DNA from: Phocoena phocoena
Taxonomy: Eukaryota > Chordata > Mammalia > Artiodactyla > Phocoenidae
Direction of reading: 5' to 3'
Assembly (NCBI RefSeq): GCF_963924675.1
Contig: NC_089220.1
Location: 86,741,168-86,805,167, forward strand
Length of the DNA stretch: 64,000 bases
Part shown: piece by piece, positions 1-9,561 of the stretch
How the letters are laid out: each line of letters opens with the position of its first letter
How positions within the stretch are numbered: position 1 is the first letter of the stretch
Made by a program: the position numbers and the translations under genes
The notes under the pieces: generated by a model
Database searches by the model: none
What the model was told of the DNA's origin: nothing
Seen by the model: the letters and a program-made list of their open reading frames with translations, nothing else

Positions 1-317
1 AAGTCTTATGTTTAGGTCTTTAATCCACTTTGAGTTAATTTTTGTATATAATATAAGATTATTGTCCAACTTTATTCTTTTGAATGTGGATATCCAGTTC
101 TCCCAGCACCATTTGTTGAAGAAACTGTCCTTTTCCCATTTTGTGGTCTTGGCACCCTTGTTGAATATCACTTGACCATGTACATGTACATTTATGGGAT
201 CTATTCTGTTTACTGGTCTGTAGTATCTGTCTTTATACAGGTACCACACTGTCATGATTACTGTTGCTTTGTAGTATGTTTTGAAATCTGGAAATATGAG
301 GCCCCCAACTTGGTTCT

Positions 318-658
318 TTTTTTAAAATTATTTTTGGCTGCATTGGGTCTCTGTTGCTGTGCGTGGGCTTTTCTCTAGTTGCGGCGAGCAGGGGCTACTC
401 TTCATTGTGGTGTGCGGGCTTCTCATTGCAGTGACTTCTCTTTGTTGCGAAGCATGGGCTCTATGTGCATGGGCTTCAGTAGTTGCGGCATGCGGGCTCA
501 GTAGTTGTGGCTTGTGGGCTCTAGAGCACAGGCTCAGTAGTTGTGGCACATGGGCTTAGTTGCTCTGTGGCATGTGGGATCTTCCTGGACCAGGGCTTGA
601 ACGCGTGTCCCCTGCGTTGGCAGGTGGATTCTTAAACACTGCGTCACCAGGGAAGTCC
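318..658 (-). mobile_element. CHR-family SINE, long form, antisense
   Basis: The + strand starts with a T/A-rich tail and GGCTGCATTGGGTCTCTG and ends in the tRNA-like head ACTGCGTCACCAGGGAAGTCC, so the element is in reverse orientation. It keeps the long body with the repeated GGCTCAGTAGTTGTGG units. It interrupts the L1, so it inserted after the L1. Confidence 0.93.
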
Positions 659-1779
659 TGTTCTTCCTTTTAAAGATTATTTTGACTGTTTGTAGTTCCT
701 TGAGTTTCCATATCAATTTTAGGATTTTTTTTCTATCTCTGTAAAACATGCCATTGGGATTTTCATAAGGATTGCATTGATTGAATTCTATAGATCACTT
801 TGGGTAGTATAGACATTTTAACAATATTAAGTCTTCCAGTCCACAACCACAATGTCTTTCCATTTATTTGTGTCTTCTTTGGTTTGTTTTAGTAATGTTT
901 TGTAGTTTTCAGTATACAAATCTTTCACATCTTTGGTTAAATTTATTCCTAAATATTTTATTCTTTTTTATGCTATTGTGAATGGGATTGTTTTCTTAAT
1001 TTCCTTTCTGGATTGGTTATTCTTAGTGTGTAGAAATGCAACTGATTTTTGTGTGTTGATTTTTGTATCCTGTAAATTTGCTGAAATTGTTTAAATAGTT
1101 TTTTTGTGTGTTTGTGGAGTCTTTAGTCCTACCCAGTTTTCTAGTCCTACCAAATTTACAATACTGTGTTGAATAGACATGGCAAGAGTAGGCATCCTTG
1201 CCTTTTACCATATCTTACAGGAAAAGCTTTCAGTTTTTCATCATTGAGTATTATGTTAGCTGTGGGCCTTTCATATATGGCCTTTATTACGTTGAGATAG
1301 TTTTTGTCTCTTCCTAGTTTGTTGAGTGTTTATCATGAAAGGGTATTGAATTTTGTCAAATGATTTTTCTGTACTGGTTGAGAGGATCTTATGATTTTTT
1401 TCCTTCATTCTGTTAATGTGGTATATTACATTAACTGAGTTTTATATGTTGAACCATCCTTGCATCCCAGGTATAGATTCAACTTGGTCATGGTGTATAA
1501 TCCTCTTAATGTGCTGTTGAATTTGGTTTGCTGGTATTTTGTTGTGAATTTTTGCATCAATATTCATTAGGAATATTAGTCTGTAGGCTTTTTTTTTTTT
1601 TCTTGTAGGTTCCTTGTCTGGCTTTGGTATCAGGGTAGTGTTGGCCTCACAGAATGAATTGGGAAGTGTTCCTTCCTCTTCAATTTTTTGGAAGAGTTTG
1701 AGGAGCACTGGTGTTAATTCTTCTTTAAATGTTAGGTAGAAATCTCCAGTGAAGCCATCTGGTCCTTGGATTTTTATTT

Positions 1780-1985
1780 ATTTTTTTTTTTTTGCGGTAC
1801 GTGGGCCTTTCACTGTTGTGGACTCTCCTGTTGTGGAGCACAGGCTCCAGACGTGCAGGCCCAGCGGCCATGGCTCACGGGCCTAGTCGCTCCATGGCAT
1901 GTGGGATCTTCCAGGACTGGGTTAAGAACCTGTGTCTCCTGCATCGGCAGGCAGATTCTCAACCACTGCGCCACCAGGGAAGCCC
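1780..1985 (-). mobile_element. Young CHR-type SINE (short cetacean subfamily), antisense
   Basis: A poly-T run is followed by GCGGTACGTGGGCC, the young-subfamily 3' end in reverse, and the unit ends with ACTGCGCCACCAGGGAAGCCC. About 205 bp long. It is flanked by similar CTTGGATTTTTAT / CCTGGGATTTTTTT stretches that look like a decayed target-site duplication. It lies within the antisense L1. Confidence 0.92.
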
Positions 1986-2116
1986 GTGTCCTGGGATTTT
2001 TTTGTTGGGAAGTTTTTGGTTATTATTTTAATCCCCTTACTAGTTATAGTTCTATTTAGATTTTCTATTTCTTCATGGTTCAGTCTTGGTAAATTGTATG
2101 TGTCTGGGAATTTAAA

Positions 2117-2430
2117 AAGAATAATTATTTTTTGGCTGTGTTGGGTCTTAGTTGCAGCATGTGGGATCTTCATTGAGGCATGTAGGATCTTTCGTTGAGG
2201 TGTGCGGGCTTCTCTCTAGTTGTGGCATGCAGGCTTCTCTCTAGTTGCGGCATGTGGGGTTTCTTTTCTCTAGTTGTGGCGTGCAGACTCCAGAGTGTGT
2301 GGGCTCTGTAGTTGTGCATGGGCTTAGTTGCCCCTCAGCATGTGGGATCTTAGTTCCCCCACCAGGGATCGAACCTGTGTCCCCTGCGTTGCAAGGCAGA
2401 TTCTTTACCACCGGACCACCAGGGAAGTCA
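2117..2430 (-). mobile_element. CHR-family SINE, diverged, antisense
   Basis: Reverse-orientation SINE with the tail TTTTTTGGCTGTGTTGGGTC and the head GGACCACCAGGGAAGTC. Flanks read TGTCTGGGAATTT near 2100 and TGTCTGGGAATTC near 2432, a good target-site duplication. The body has extra copies of the TTCTCTCTAGTTG motif, probably a small internal tandem duplication. Confidence 0.88.
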
Positions 2431-2968
2431 TTTGTCTGGGAATTCATTCATTTTTTTCTGGATTGTCCAGTTCATTGGTGTATAATTGTCTATAGTATTA
2501 TAATCTTTTTAATTTCTGTGACATCAGTTATAATGTCCCATTTTCATTTCTTATTTTAGTGATTTGCATTTCCTCTCTTTTTTTTCTTAATCTAGCTAAG
2601 GGCTTGTCAATTTTGTTGATCTTTTCAAAAAACTAACTCCTAGTTTATTTTTTTTCTGTTGTTTTTCTATTCTTTAATTCATTTATCTCTGCTCTAATCT
2701 TTATTATTTCCTTCCTTCTGCTGTCTTTTGGTTTTGTTTGTTCTTCTTTTTCTAGTTCCTTGAGGGGTAGTTAGATTGTTGATTTTTAGATCTTCCTTCT
2801 TTTCTAATGTTTACTGCTGTAAATTTCCCTCTTACTATTGCTTTCACAGCATCCCATAGATTTTGGTAGGTTGTGTTTTCATTTTTATTTGTCTGCAGAT
2901 ATCTTCTAATTTCCCTTGTGATTTCTTCTTTGAGCTCCAGATGTATTTTTAACTTTAAGGTTGTATGG

Positions 2969-3420
2969 AACATAAAATGATTTCAGGGTTTGGTTATTAG
3001 GGGAATACAAATATGGGAAATAGCAGATCCTGTTAAAACAGCAAAAACCTAGATTATATATTTCTTTGTTCTAGGTCTTCTTCTGTTTGCATGTGCTAGA
3101 AAAAAGGAGGGGAGTCCACTGAGCTAGTAAATAGTGAACAAAAAGGTGCCATTTCAATAGACATTTAGTGACCATCCACTGAGCACAAACCACTATATCC
3201 AGCACTGGAGATTCAAAAATGCAGAATACATCATCTCTGTCCTGAGTTTCAGTCTTGCATGAAGGATGAGATTAGGTTGTTGGTGATGCAGTAACTTAAT
3301 GAAAAGAAACTTGGCAGAGAATATCAGCATTTAGGAGCAATGCCATCTTAACCCTCTGCCCATGCTACCTGGAGTTATTTAACACTACTGTCCTTTAAAA
3401 AAATCGTTTTTTTTCACTAG
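2969..3420 (+). other. WDR76: Last intron of WDR76, repeat-free 3' part
   Basis: Unique-looking intron sequence between the L1 end and the splice acceptor. It ends in a T-rich tract and TTTTTTTTCACTAG at 3407-3420, a strong acceptor. I see no further gene or repeat in it. Confidence 0.8.
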
Positions 3421-3676
3421 GCACAACACCATTACTGGGAGATGGCTGACCAGGTTCCAAGCTGTGTGGGACCCTAAACAAGAAGACTGTATCATAGTCG
3501 GCAGTATGGCCCATCCACGGCGAGTGGAAATCTTCCATGAGAGAGGAAAGTGGGTGCACTCTTTTCTTGGTGGAGAATGCCTTTCCTCTGTGTGTTCCAT
3601 CAACGCTATGCACCCAACTCGGTATATTTTGGCTGGAGGTAACTCCAGTGGGAGGATACATGTTTTTATGAATTAA
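3421..3676 (+). CDS. WDR76: WDR76 last coding exon (C-terminal WD40 blade)
   Basis: This exon encodes the final 84 residues of WD repeat-containing protein 76, a nuclear WD40 protein. It has been linked to DNA-damage-associated chromatin complexes and, through CUL4-DDB1, to protein turnover. The exon begins with the last base of a split codon after the AG at 3419-3420 and reads HNTITGRWLTRFQAVWDPKQ. Then come the conserved stretches IVGSMAHPRRVEIFHE and VCSINAMHPTRYILAGGNSS, ending GRIHVFMN and TAA at 3674-3676. These match the end of mammalian WDR76 as I remember it, including the last beta-propeller strand. The human protein, from memory, runs about four residues further (EKSC), so the stop looks slightly early here. 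Neighbour FRMD5 on the opposite strand supports the assignment. Confidence 0.95.
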
Positions 3677-5030
3677 GAAAGTTGCGGAGTTTTTGGTTTG
3701 ACAACACTGATTTGTTCAAATTAATCAGTGTCTAAGGAGCCCAGTAATTCACGTGGCTTAGTCTGTTTACTTGGTAATATGTTCTATTTTTAGCAAATAT
3801 AAAATTGCTTTGTTAATAAGAACTGTGAGCAGAAGGTACTTTTAGTAAGAGAAGGCTTGGAGGTTGTTTCTATAGGATGGCAAGGGAATTAAAAGGGGAG
3901 ACTGTGATGCCTTCAGCACTTTTAATCAGGCAGAATGTTGAGAAATTCTAACATAAATTATAAAGCTTTGGGTGATCAGTATTTTGGTTGTTTTTGTGGT
4001 TTTGATTCTATAGTGATATATAGATTTGTGGGGTTTTTTTTTATAGTTTGCAGTAAATATTTATTTCTAGACTCATACACTGGAAGGGGTCCTGAAAGGT
4101 CATCTAACTCAGTGACTTTGAAACTTTTGAGTTTTTAAACTGAGCACCTTTTTTCCCCCTTGCCTCTAAATTAAATCTTACATGAAATCCCAAGAAATTG
4201 CTGAGAAGCTTTGGTTCACTTGGGCAGGGCCTGTGTCTGTGTGTGTTGACCCTTTCCCTCCCGCTCCTCTACATGGCTCCTGAGACACAGCCAAGGAATC
4301 CCAGGGCTTGTAGGCACAGGGTTTGGATCTACCTGATTGTTGTAATCCAGTATGAGATTACCTTCAGACCAGTGTTTCCCAGACTGTGGTTTGTAGCTGT
4401 TCACATGAAATCAGTTAAGTGGCCATGAACAGTGTCTACAAAAATGAAAAGGAGAGAAATAGTAAAGAATAGCAAACTTAGAGTAAGTATTCTTTTGTGA
4501 AACTTAGTTCCCTATGCATACATATTTGTAGGTATACATGCATACGTATATTCTGATGTAAAATGTATTTCTTTATTACTGTGGTACTGTGGGTCATGGT
4601 TAAAGAAGTAAAAGCTCCTGACTTAGAAAGTCATAGACAGCCTTATCTGTCCCTGTCTTTAAACTCTCCAGAGGAGATTCAATAACCTGGGGAAGTGTTA
4701 TGAAATACCATTTTTGGAATTTCTTCATGAAATTTTTTTTTCAGAAGCTATGGCAATTTGAATGTGTCTGTTGTTGGATATTGCTAAATCAGTGACTAAT
4801 ATTACTGTGTGACCTTACCTATCCAACTTTTTCCATTGTTCTTCATTGCCAAACTACTACTGAAAGCCTGTTGTAAATAGCTTCAGCAATATGTTTGATT
4901 TCTAAGAGGAAATATTAACTTTTCATATTTGTATATCACAGAAATAAAGTGACGTGTTTCATTTCCTTGAAGAACATTTTTTTCTTAAATAATTTCCTTC
5001 TAAATAAAGTCTAAATAAGTTTTGAGGCTT
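3677..5030 (+). other. WDR76: Probable WDR76 3' UTR and poly(A) region
   Basis: AT-rich sequence after the stop with no splice acceptor or repeat that I recognise. Canonical AATAAA signals are at 4943-4948 and 5003-5008. The second sits among further T-rich stretches. The exact cleavage site cannot be read from sequence alone. No other gene is visible here. Confidence 0.6.
4943..5008 (+). terminator. WDR76: Candidate WDR76 poly(A) signals (two AATAAA)
   Basis: AATAAA at 4943-4948 is followed by GTGACGTGTTTC, a G/T-rich downstream element. A second AATAAA at 5003-5008 follows 60 bp later. They lie about 1.3 kb after the stop codon, and both are plausible cleavage signals. Confidence 0.5.
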
Positions 5031-6617
5031 AGTTTATTAATACATTGTGGGAGTTTAGAAGGAATAGGATTTCTCTATTTTCTTGGTGATATGAATACAG
5101 GAATTGATAAGCAAGGTGGAAATATTAATTTATGAAATGCAAAAAGTAAGGTTATGTGAGGTTGAGGTATATTTAAACTGTCCTGGAAATAGTAAATGAA
5201 ACCTTTAGGCTCCCTTTCCCTTTTCCACGCCACTTAATTTTACAGGTTCTAGAGTAGCTAGTTCTGTGGGAGTTGTTCTTTTAAGATGTTGAAAACTACT
5301 CTCAATCAAATTAGTACTATCACTTAAGCTTTGAATACTTGGTGGTATACTTGGTGCTAATTGCCTGGCTTCTGCACTAAATGTTAGCAAATTCTTGATG
5401 TTTCTCACCTTTCTGGTTTCTTTTGCCATTGTAGCTTCATCAGCTGTGCTATTTATATCCCATTCTACTTAACAGAGTTCTGTCTTCTTGAGGCGGTGCA
5501 GGAAGGAGAGAAGGAGGGTGAGTGGGGGACTTGTTTCTTGGTGATAAGCTCTATAAAGGAGCAATTGTTTAAATCTAGAAAGCACGTAAAGGACAGTTGC
5601 CTCCCTTAGGACATCCTTAAACTGTATTCTGTTGTGAAAGGCACTTCTCCCAGAGACTCGCTTAAAGCTGTGTGGCTTCTGTAATTATGTGTGTATTATG
5701 ATTGCTCTCTCCCTTCCAGATAAACCTTTTTTGTTAGCTGGCCTTTATAACATCTCATAAGCATGTAAGCTCTGAATTCTTCTGTGGTTATTTTCTTTGA
5801 GATGCCTGACCTTTTTTAATGTGATGTTAAGGAGGAAGGAGATGATCTCATTTGGGGTGGATGGAGAGTTGGTCAGACTAAGAGAGACCACAAATGATTA
5901 GGAACTGATAGAATCTGAATTGCTTAAGACCCATTTTAGTATTCTGTCCTTTGAGTTAACCTTTCCACAGAGAAGACTTTGCAAAGGTAGTTCTCCAGGA
6001 AAGCAGAGAGCTTTAGGGCTGTGGATACAAAGGTTTAAATACTTTCAGCCAGTGTACAGTACATGAGAAGAGGAGGAGGGCAGAAACATGTGCCTTCTGT
6101 ATCAAACTTGAGAGGAAGAAGTATATGCACTCTGTCTTCAGATTCCAAAAACGTAGGCGTCTCGTTTGTTAGGCTGTCCCTTCTGATTTAGTACTTTTGT
6201 TTTTCCTTGTTAGTACAGAGTTGATGGCCAGTAATGAGTTTTAGTTTTAAGACAGCATAGACCCATAATTCTGGTTCATGTGGCTGTAAATGTTTGACTT
6301 TTCAAATGAAAAGGTGGAATTTTGTGAGGAAGATAATATTTAGCACAGTTACACAGGAGGAGTAAAACATCTTAAGGTATGTTTTCCTAAAATGGAAGCT
6401 GTGCAAGAGGAAATGTTTTAAAAGTATCTTTTGTGTGTTTTACTCCACTCCATCAGCATGTTGTAGGGGTGTGTAGAGGAAGCCTGTTCATGAGCTAAAA
6501 CCAGAAGTGTGTTCAGGTGTAGAGGGGCTTGGTTGTGGTTGAGGCACCCTAAGCAGGGGCCTTGAAAGGATGTGTGCATAGGTGAGTCGTCATTAGTTAT
6601 CCAAAGAAGGGCTGTAG
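5031..6617. other. Intergenic region between WDR76 and FRMD5, proximal part
   Basis: No exon of either gene is visible. One 74-codon minus-strand frame (5205-5429) looks mildly protein-like but is unassigned and is treated as a finding. Otherwise unique AT-rich sequence. Confidence 0.6.
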
Positions 6618-6942
6618 GGACTTCCCTTGTGGCACAGTGGTTAAGAATCCGCCTGCCAATGCTGGAGACCCGGGTTCAAGCCCTGGTCAGGGAAGCTCCC
6701 ACATGCCGCGAAGCAACTAAAGCCAGGGCACCACCACTACTGAGCCCACGTGCCCTGACTACTGAAGCCCGCGCACCTAGAGCCCGTGCTCCACAACAAG
6801 AGAAGCCACTGCAATGAGAAGCCTGCGCAGCGCAATGAAGAGTAGCCCCCGCTCGCCGCAACTAGAGAAAGCCCGTGCGCAGCAACGAAGACCCCAATGC
6901 AGCCAAAAATAAATAAATAAGTAAATTAATTTTTTTTATAAA
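6618..6942 (+). mobile_element. CHR-family SINE, long form
   Basis: Starts GGACTTCCCTTGTGGCACAG and ends in AGCCAAAAATAAATAAATAAG. An 11-bp direct repeat, AAGGGCTGTAG, flanks it at 6607-6617 and 6943-6953, a perfect target-site duplication. It faces the opposite way to the SINE at 7098-7398. Confidence 0.96.
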
Positions 6943-7097
6943 AAGGGCTGTAGCTGTAAGTCTGTAGGATCATGGGAAACCACTTGCATCCAGTGGTTCT
7001 CACGCTTTTTTACTCTTCAGATCACTTTAAGCAGAGACTCCTGTCATTAAAAAAAAAACACAACTTCCCTGGGGACAGGGCACTGGATATCATTTTA

Positions 7098-7398
7098 TTT
7101 TTTTATTAATTAATTTATTTTTGGCTGCATTGGGTCTTCGTTGCTGCACATGGGCTTTCTCTAGTTGCAGTGAGCAGGGGCTACTCTTTGTTGTGATGTG
7201 CAGGCTTCTCATTGCAGTGGGTTCTCTTGTTGTGGAGCACTGGCTCTAGGCACACAGGCTGTAGAGCTCAGGCTCAGTAGTTGTGGTGCACGGGCTTAGT
7301 TGCTCCGCGGCATGTGGGATCTTCCCGGACCAGGGCTTGAACCCGTGTCCCCTGCATTGGCAGGTGGATTCTTAACCACTGTGCCACCAGGGAGGTCC
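7098..7398 (-). mobile_element. CHR-family SINE, long form, antisense
   Basis: Reverse-orientation element, from a T/A-rich tail and GGCTGCATTGGGTCTTCG to ACTGTGCCACCAGGGAGGTC. The 15-bp direct repeat CTGGATATCATTTTA at 7083-7097 and 7399-7413 is a perfect target-site duplication. With the previous SINE it forms a long inverted repeat. Confidence 0.96.
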
Positions 7399-7413
7399 CT
7401 GGATATCATTTTA

Positions 7414-8109
7414 AAGGTAATAGGAACCTCTTAAAATTTGGAAGTAAGTGACATAACCTGATCAGTGCTTTAGGAAAATGATCTAGTGGCAGAATGGAAG
7501 GTTGGAAGGCAGGTAGAACTGAAAATAGGAAGATTAGATAATAAGCTAGTACAGTGGACCCTAGTCTCACCTTTTATCCTCATGGAATTCAGAAGGCCAT
7601 TACCAGTCCATAGCTACAGAGTGATGGTTACAGAATCAGAAGAGATAGTGTTAAAGGAATGTATGTTGTTAAGTTGTAAATATGAGGTTTGTAATTGTAG
7701 TGGTGATATCATTCTGTTCCCTTCATAGGAAGTGTTTGCTGTTCTCTCTCTTACTCCAGGCTTACAAACACTGGTGCAGAAGCTGGACCATCTAGATTCT
7801 CCTTTGGGCTCTGAGACTGTGTGTAACCTTGGGAAAATCATTTCTTGGTTTTCCTCATAAGAAAAATGTGGTCCAATTCATCTCCAAAATTATTCCACAC
7901 TTACAGCTTCTAAGTTCTTAATAGTATTTATTTTGGGGGGAAGAACAAGGATAATAGATGGCTATAAACAAAATGATTATTTTAAATAATTCCAGTCGCA
8001 GACAGCAGTCAGCTGTGTAAATCCCACTGGTATCCTTTTATCTATGTGTTGTTAATTTTAAGGAGGAGAAAGTGAGATAGGCTGTAAGTTAAAAAAAAAA
8101 AAAAAAGAG
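7414..8109. other. Intergenic sequence between the two 3' ends
   Basis: No recognisable gene. The 80-codon frame at 7486-7728 has no family resemblance that I can see. An A-run at 8091-8106 marks the edge of the probable FRMD5 3' UTR. Confidence 0.45.
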
Positions 8110-8134
8110 TCCACTCTTCTATGATATTTAAATA

Positions 8135-8140
8135 TTTATT
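8135..8140 (-). terminator. FRMD5: Candidate FRMD5 poly(A) signal
   Basis: TTTATT on the + strand reads AATAAA on the minus strand. It is the distal candidate among several and was chosen only because a 3-kb UTR seems reasonable. Confidence 0.3.
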
Positions 8141-9330
8141 TACGTTTAAAAATAATTTTCATGGCACCAATGATTTTACGCTAACTACATACTGCATATG
8201 TAGAAAAAAGTACATTGCTTTGAAGGAAAATGTAACTTAGAATTTTTGGCACACAAAAGGTTAACAACTATATATATTTTTAATGAAACTAAGAAATTCA
8301 CATTTGCAGGTAGTTTACCTTCTGCTTAAAGATGCAGTACACTATTCTTTAGTAAGAGTTTTATTTCCTCTGATAGATGAAGCTGTGGAAACCACTGCTT
8401 TTTCTACAATGAGATCAAAACTAATTTTGAGAGAAAATAGGAGACATAGTGGAACACAGTAAAATCAGATTAAAAACTTGAACAATTTTTAATGATGGGG
8501 AGATAGCAAAAAAGACTAGTCACCAACAAAGGAAGTTTGTTATTCAAGCACTATTTGAAAAGCAAATTGAAGGAAACTTTCTATCTGTATTTTGTGGGAT
8601 AAGCCCTGGAAAAAAATAACCCAAAAGTTTCTGTTCAGAGAGCAAAATCCAGCTGTAGGAAGTGGCATGGACTATTGTACTGTTAGAACTCTAGACACAA
8701 GTACGTACCAGGATATGGAATACTGCATCTTTCTTTAATGTGAATATGAAAGGTGAGAGTCGAGGCTATCACTCACTGCATAGAAACACCATATTCTACA
8801 GACTGAGGTAGGAACACTACACTAAAAGGTAATCTGCTATGTTGCATAAGACAGTAGATATCCAGGTTAAAACCAGCCCCCTATTTCCTGACAGCCTTTT
8901 CTTCTCTGAGTCTACTTTTTACTCCAATCCTGTGCTAATATAGCCTTTCCTGTGTAGATGACAAGTGGCAGTGGCTAGTTGGTTCTAAGCGATCCCTAAT
9001 CTTTACTAGGCTCTCCCTCATATTTTGTCTTGTCACTTTTAAAATAGATGTTTGTAATTCTGCCCAAATTGTTGCTGGTATGGAAATGATCAGACAGGCC
9101 CTCTTCCATGCTTAGATTCTGGCTGCGTTTGAGCATTCCAGCGGTTGATCTTGCTCATCTTGGCATCAGACATCTCTTTGCTGGTTGGTTGTTCGAGCAC
9201 CCTTTAAACAAGCAACCCCAGTGCCTCTACTGGGAAATGATCCCGGATCTTTAACACATGTCAGGAATTGGAGCAGAGCTGACCCTCTTTCTGCTTACAC
9301 ACTGGTAAGGAGCAGTTTTACTGTCTAGAT

Positions 9331-9561
9331 CGGGGTTGGCAAATTATGGCCTGTGGGCTCAATTCAGCTCACTGTCTGTTTTTATAAATAACAATGTTAT
9401 TGGAACACAGCTTTGCTCCTTTGTTTATGTATTACCTATGGCTGTTTTGTGATAAGATGGCGGAGTTGAGTAGTTGCCGAAGAGTATGGCCCACAAAACC
9501 AAAATAAATAAAAAAAGTATTTACTATCTGGCACTTTACAGAAGAAGTTTGCCGACCCCTG
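9331..9561 (+). mobile_element. Non-autonomous hAT DNA transposon fossil with 8-bp duplication
   Basis: The element begins CGGGGTTGGCAAA and ends TTTGCCGACCCCTG, imperfect terminal inverted repeats. An exact 8-bp repeat, GTCTAGAT, flanks it at 9323-9330 and 9562-9569, the duplication size typical of hAT elements. The inside carries GTTATTGGAACACAGCTTTG and ATGGCCCACAAAACC, shared with a second copy at 47001-47212. I cannot name the subfamily with certainty. It has no coding capacity and lies in the FRMD5 3' region. Confidence 0.85.

Larger units (their letters stand above)
1..2968 (-). mobile_element. L1 LINE fragment (ORF2 part), antisense, in the last WDR76 intron
   Basis: Read on the minus strand this is a degraded L1 ORF2. 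Positions 2752-2965 give residues such as QNLWDAVKAIVRGKF, from the region between endonuclease and reverse transcriptase. Positions 1442-1708 give reverse transcriptase residues [17 protein letters not shown] and [17 protein letters not shown]. Positions 1-310 continue toward the 3' end of ORF2. The 3' end lies beyond the left edge, and the 5' side stops near 2968, so the copy is 5'-truncated. Frameshifts and stops make it inactive. Three SINEs inserted into it later (318-658, 1780-1985, 2117-2430). It lies antisense to WDR76 transcription. Confidence 0.93.

Noticed and set aside
6618..6700. tRNA gene-like A and B boxes at SINE heads
   Set aside because: These are degenerate promoter boxes of tRNA-derived SINEs, with no intact cloverleaf.
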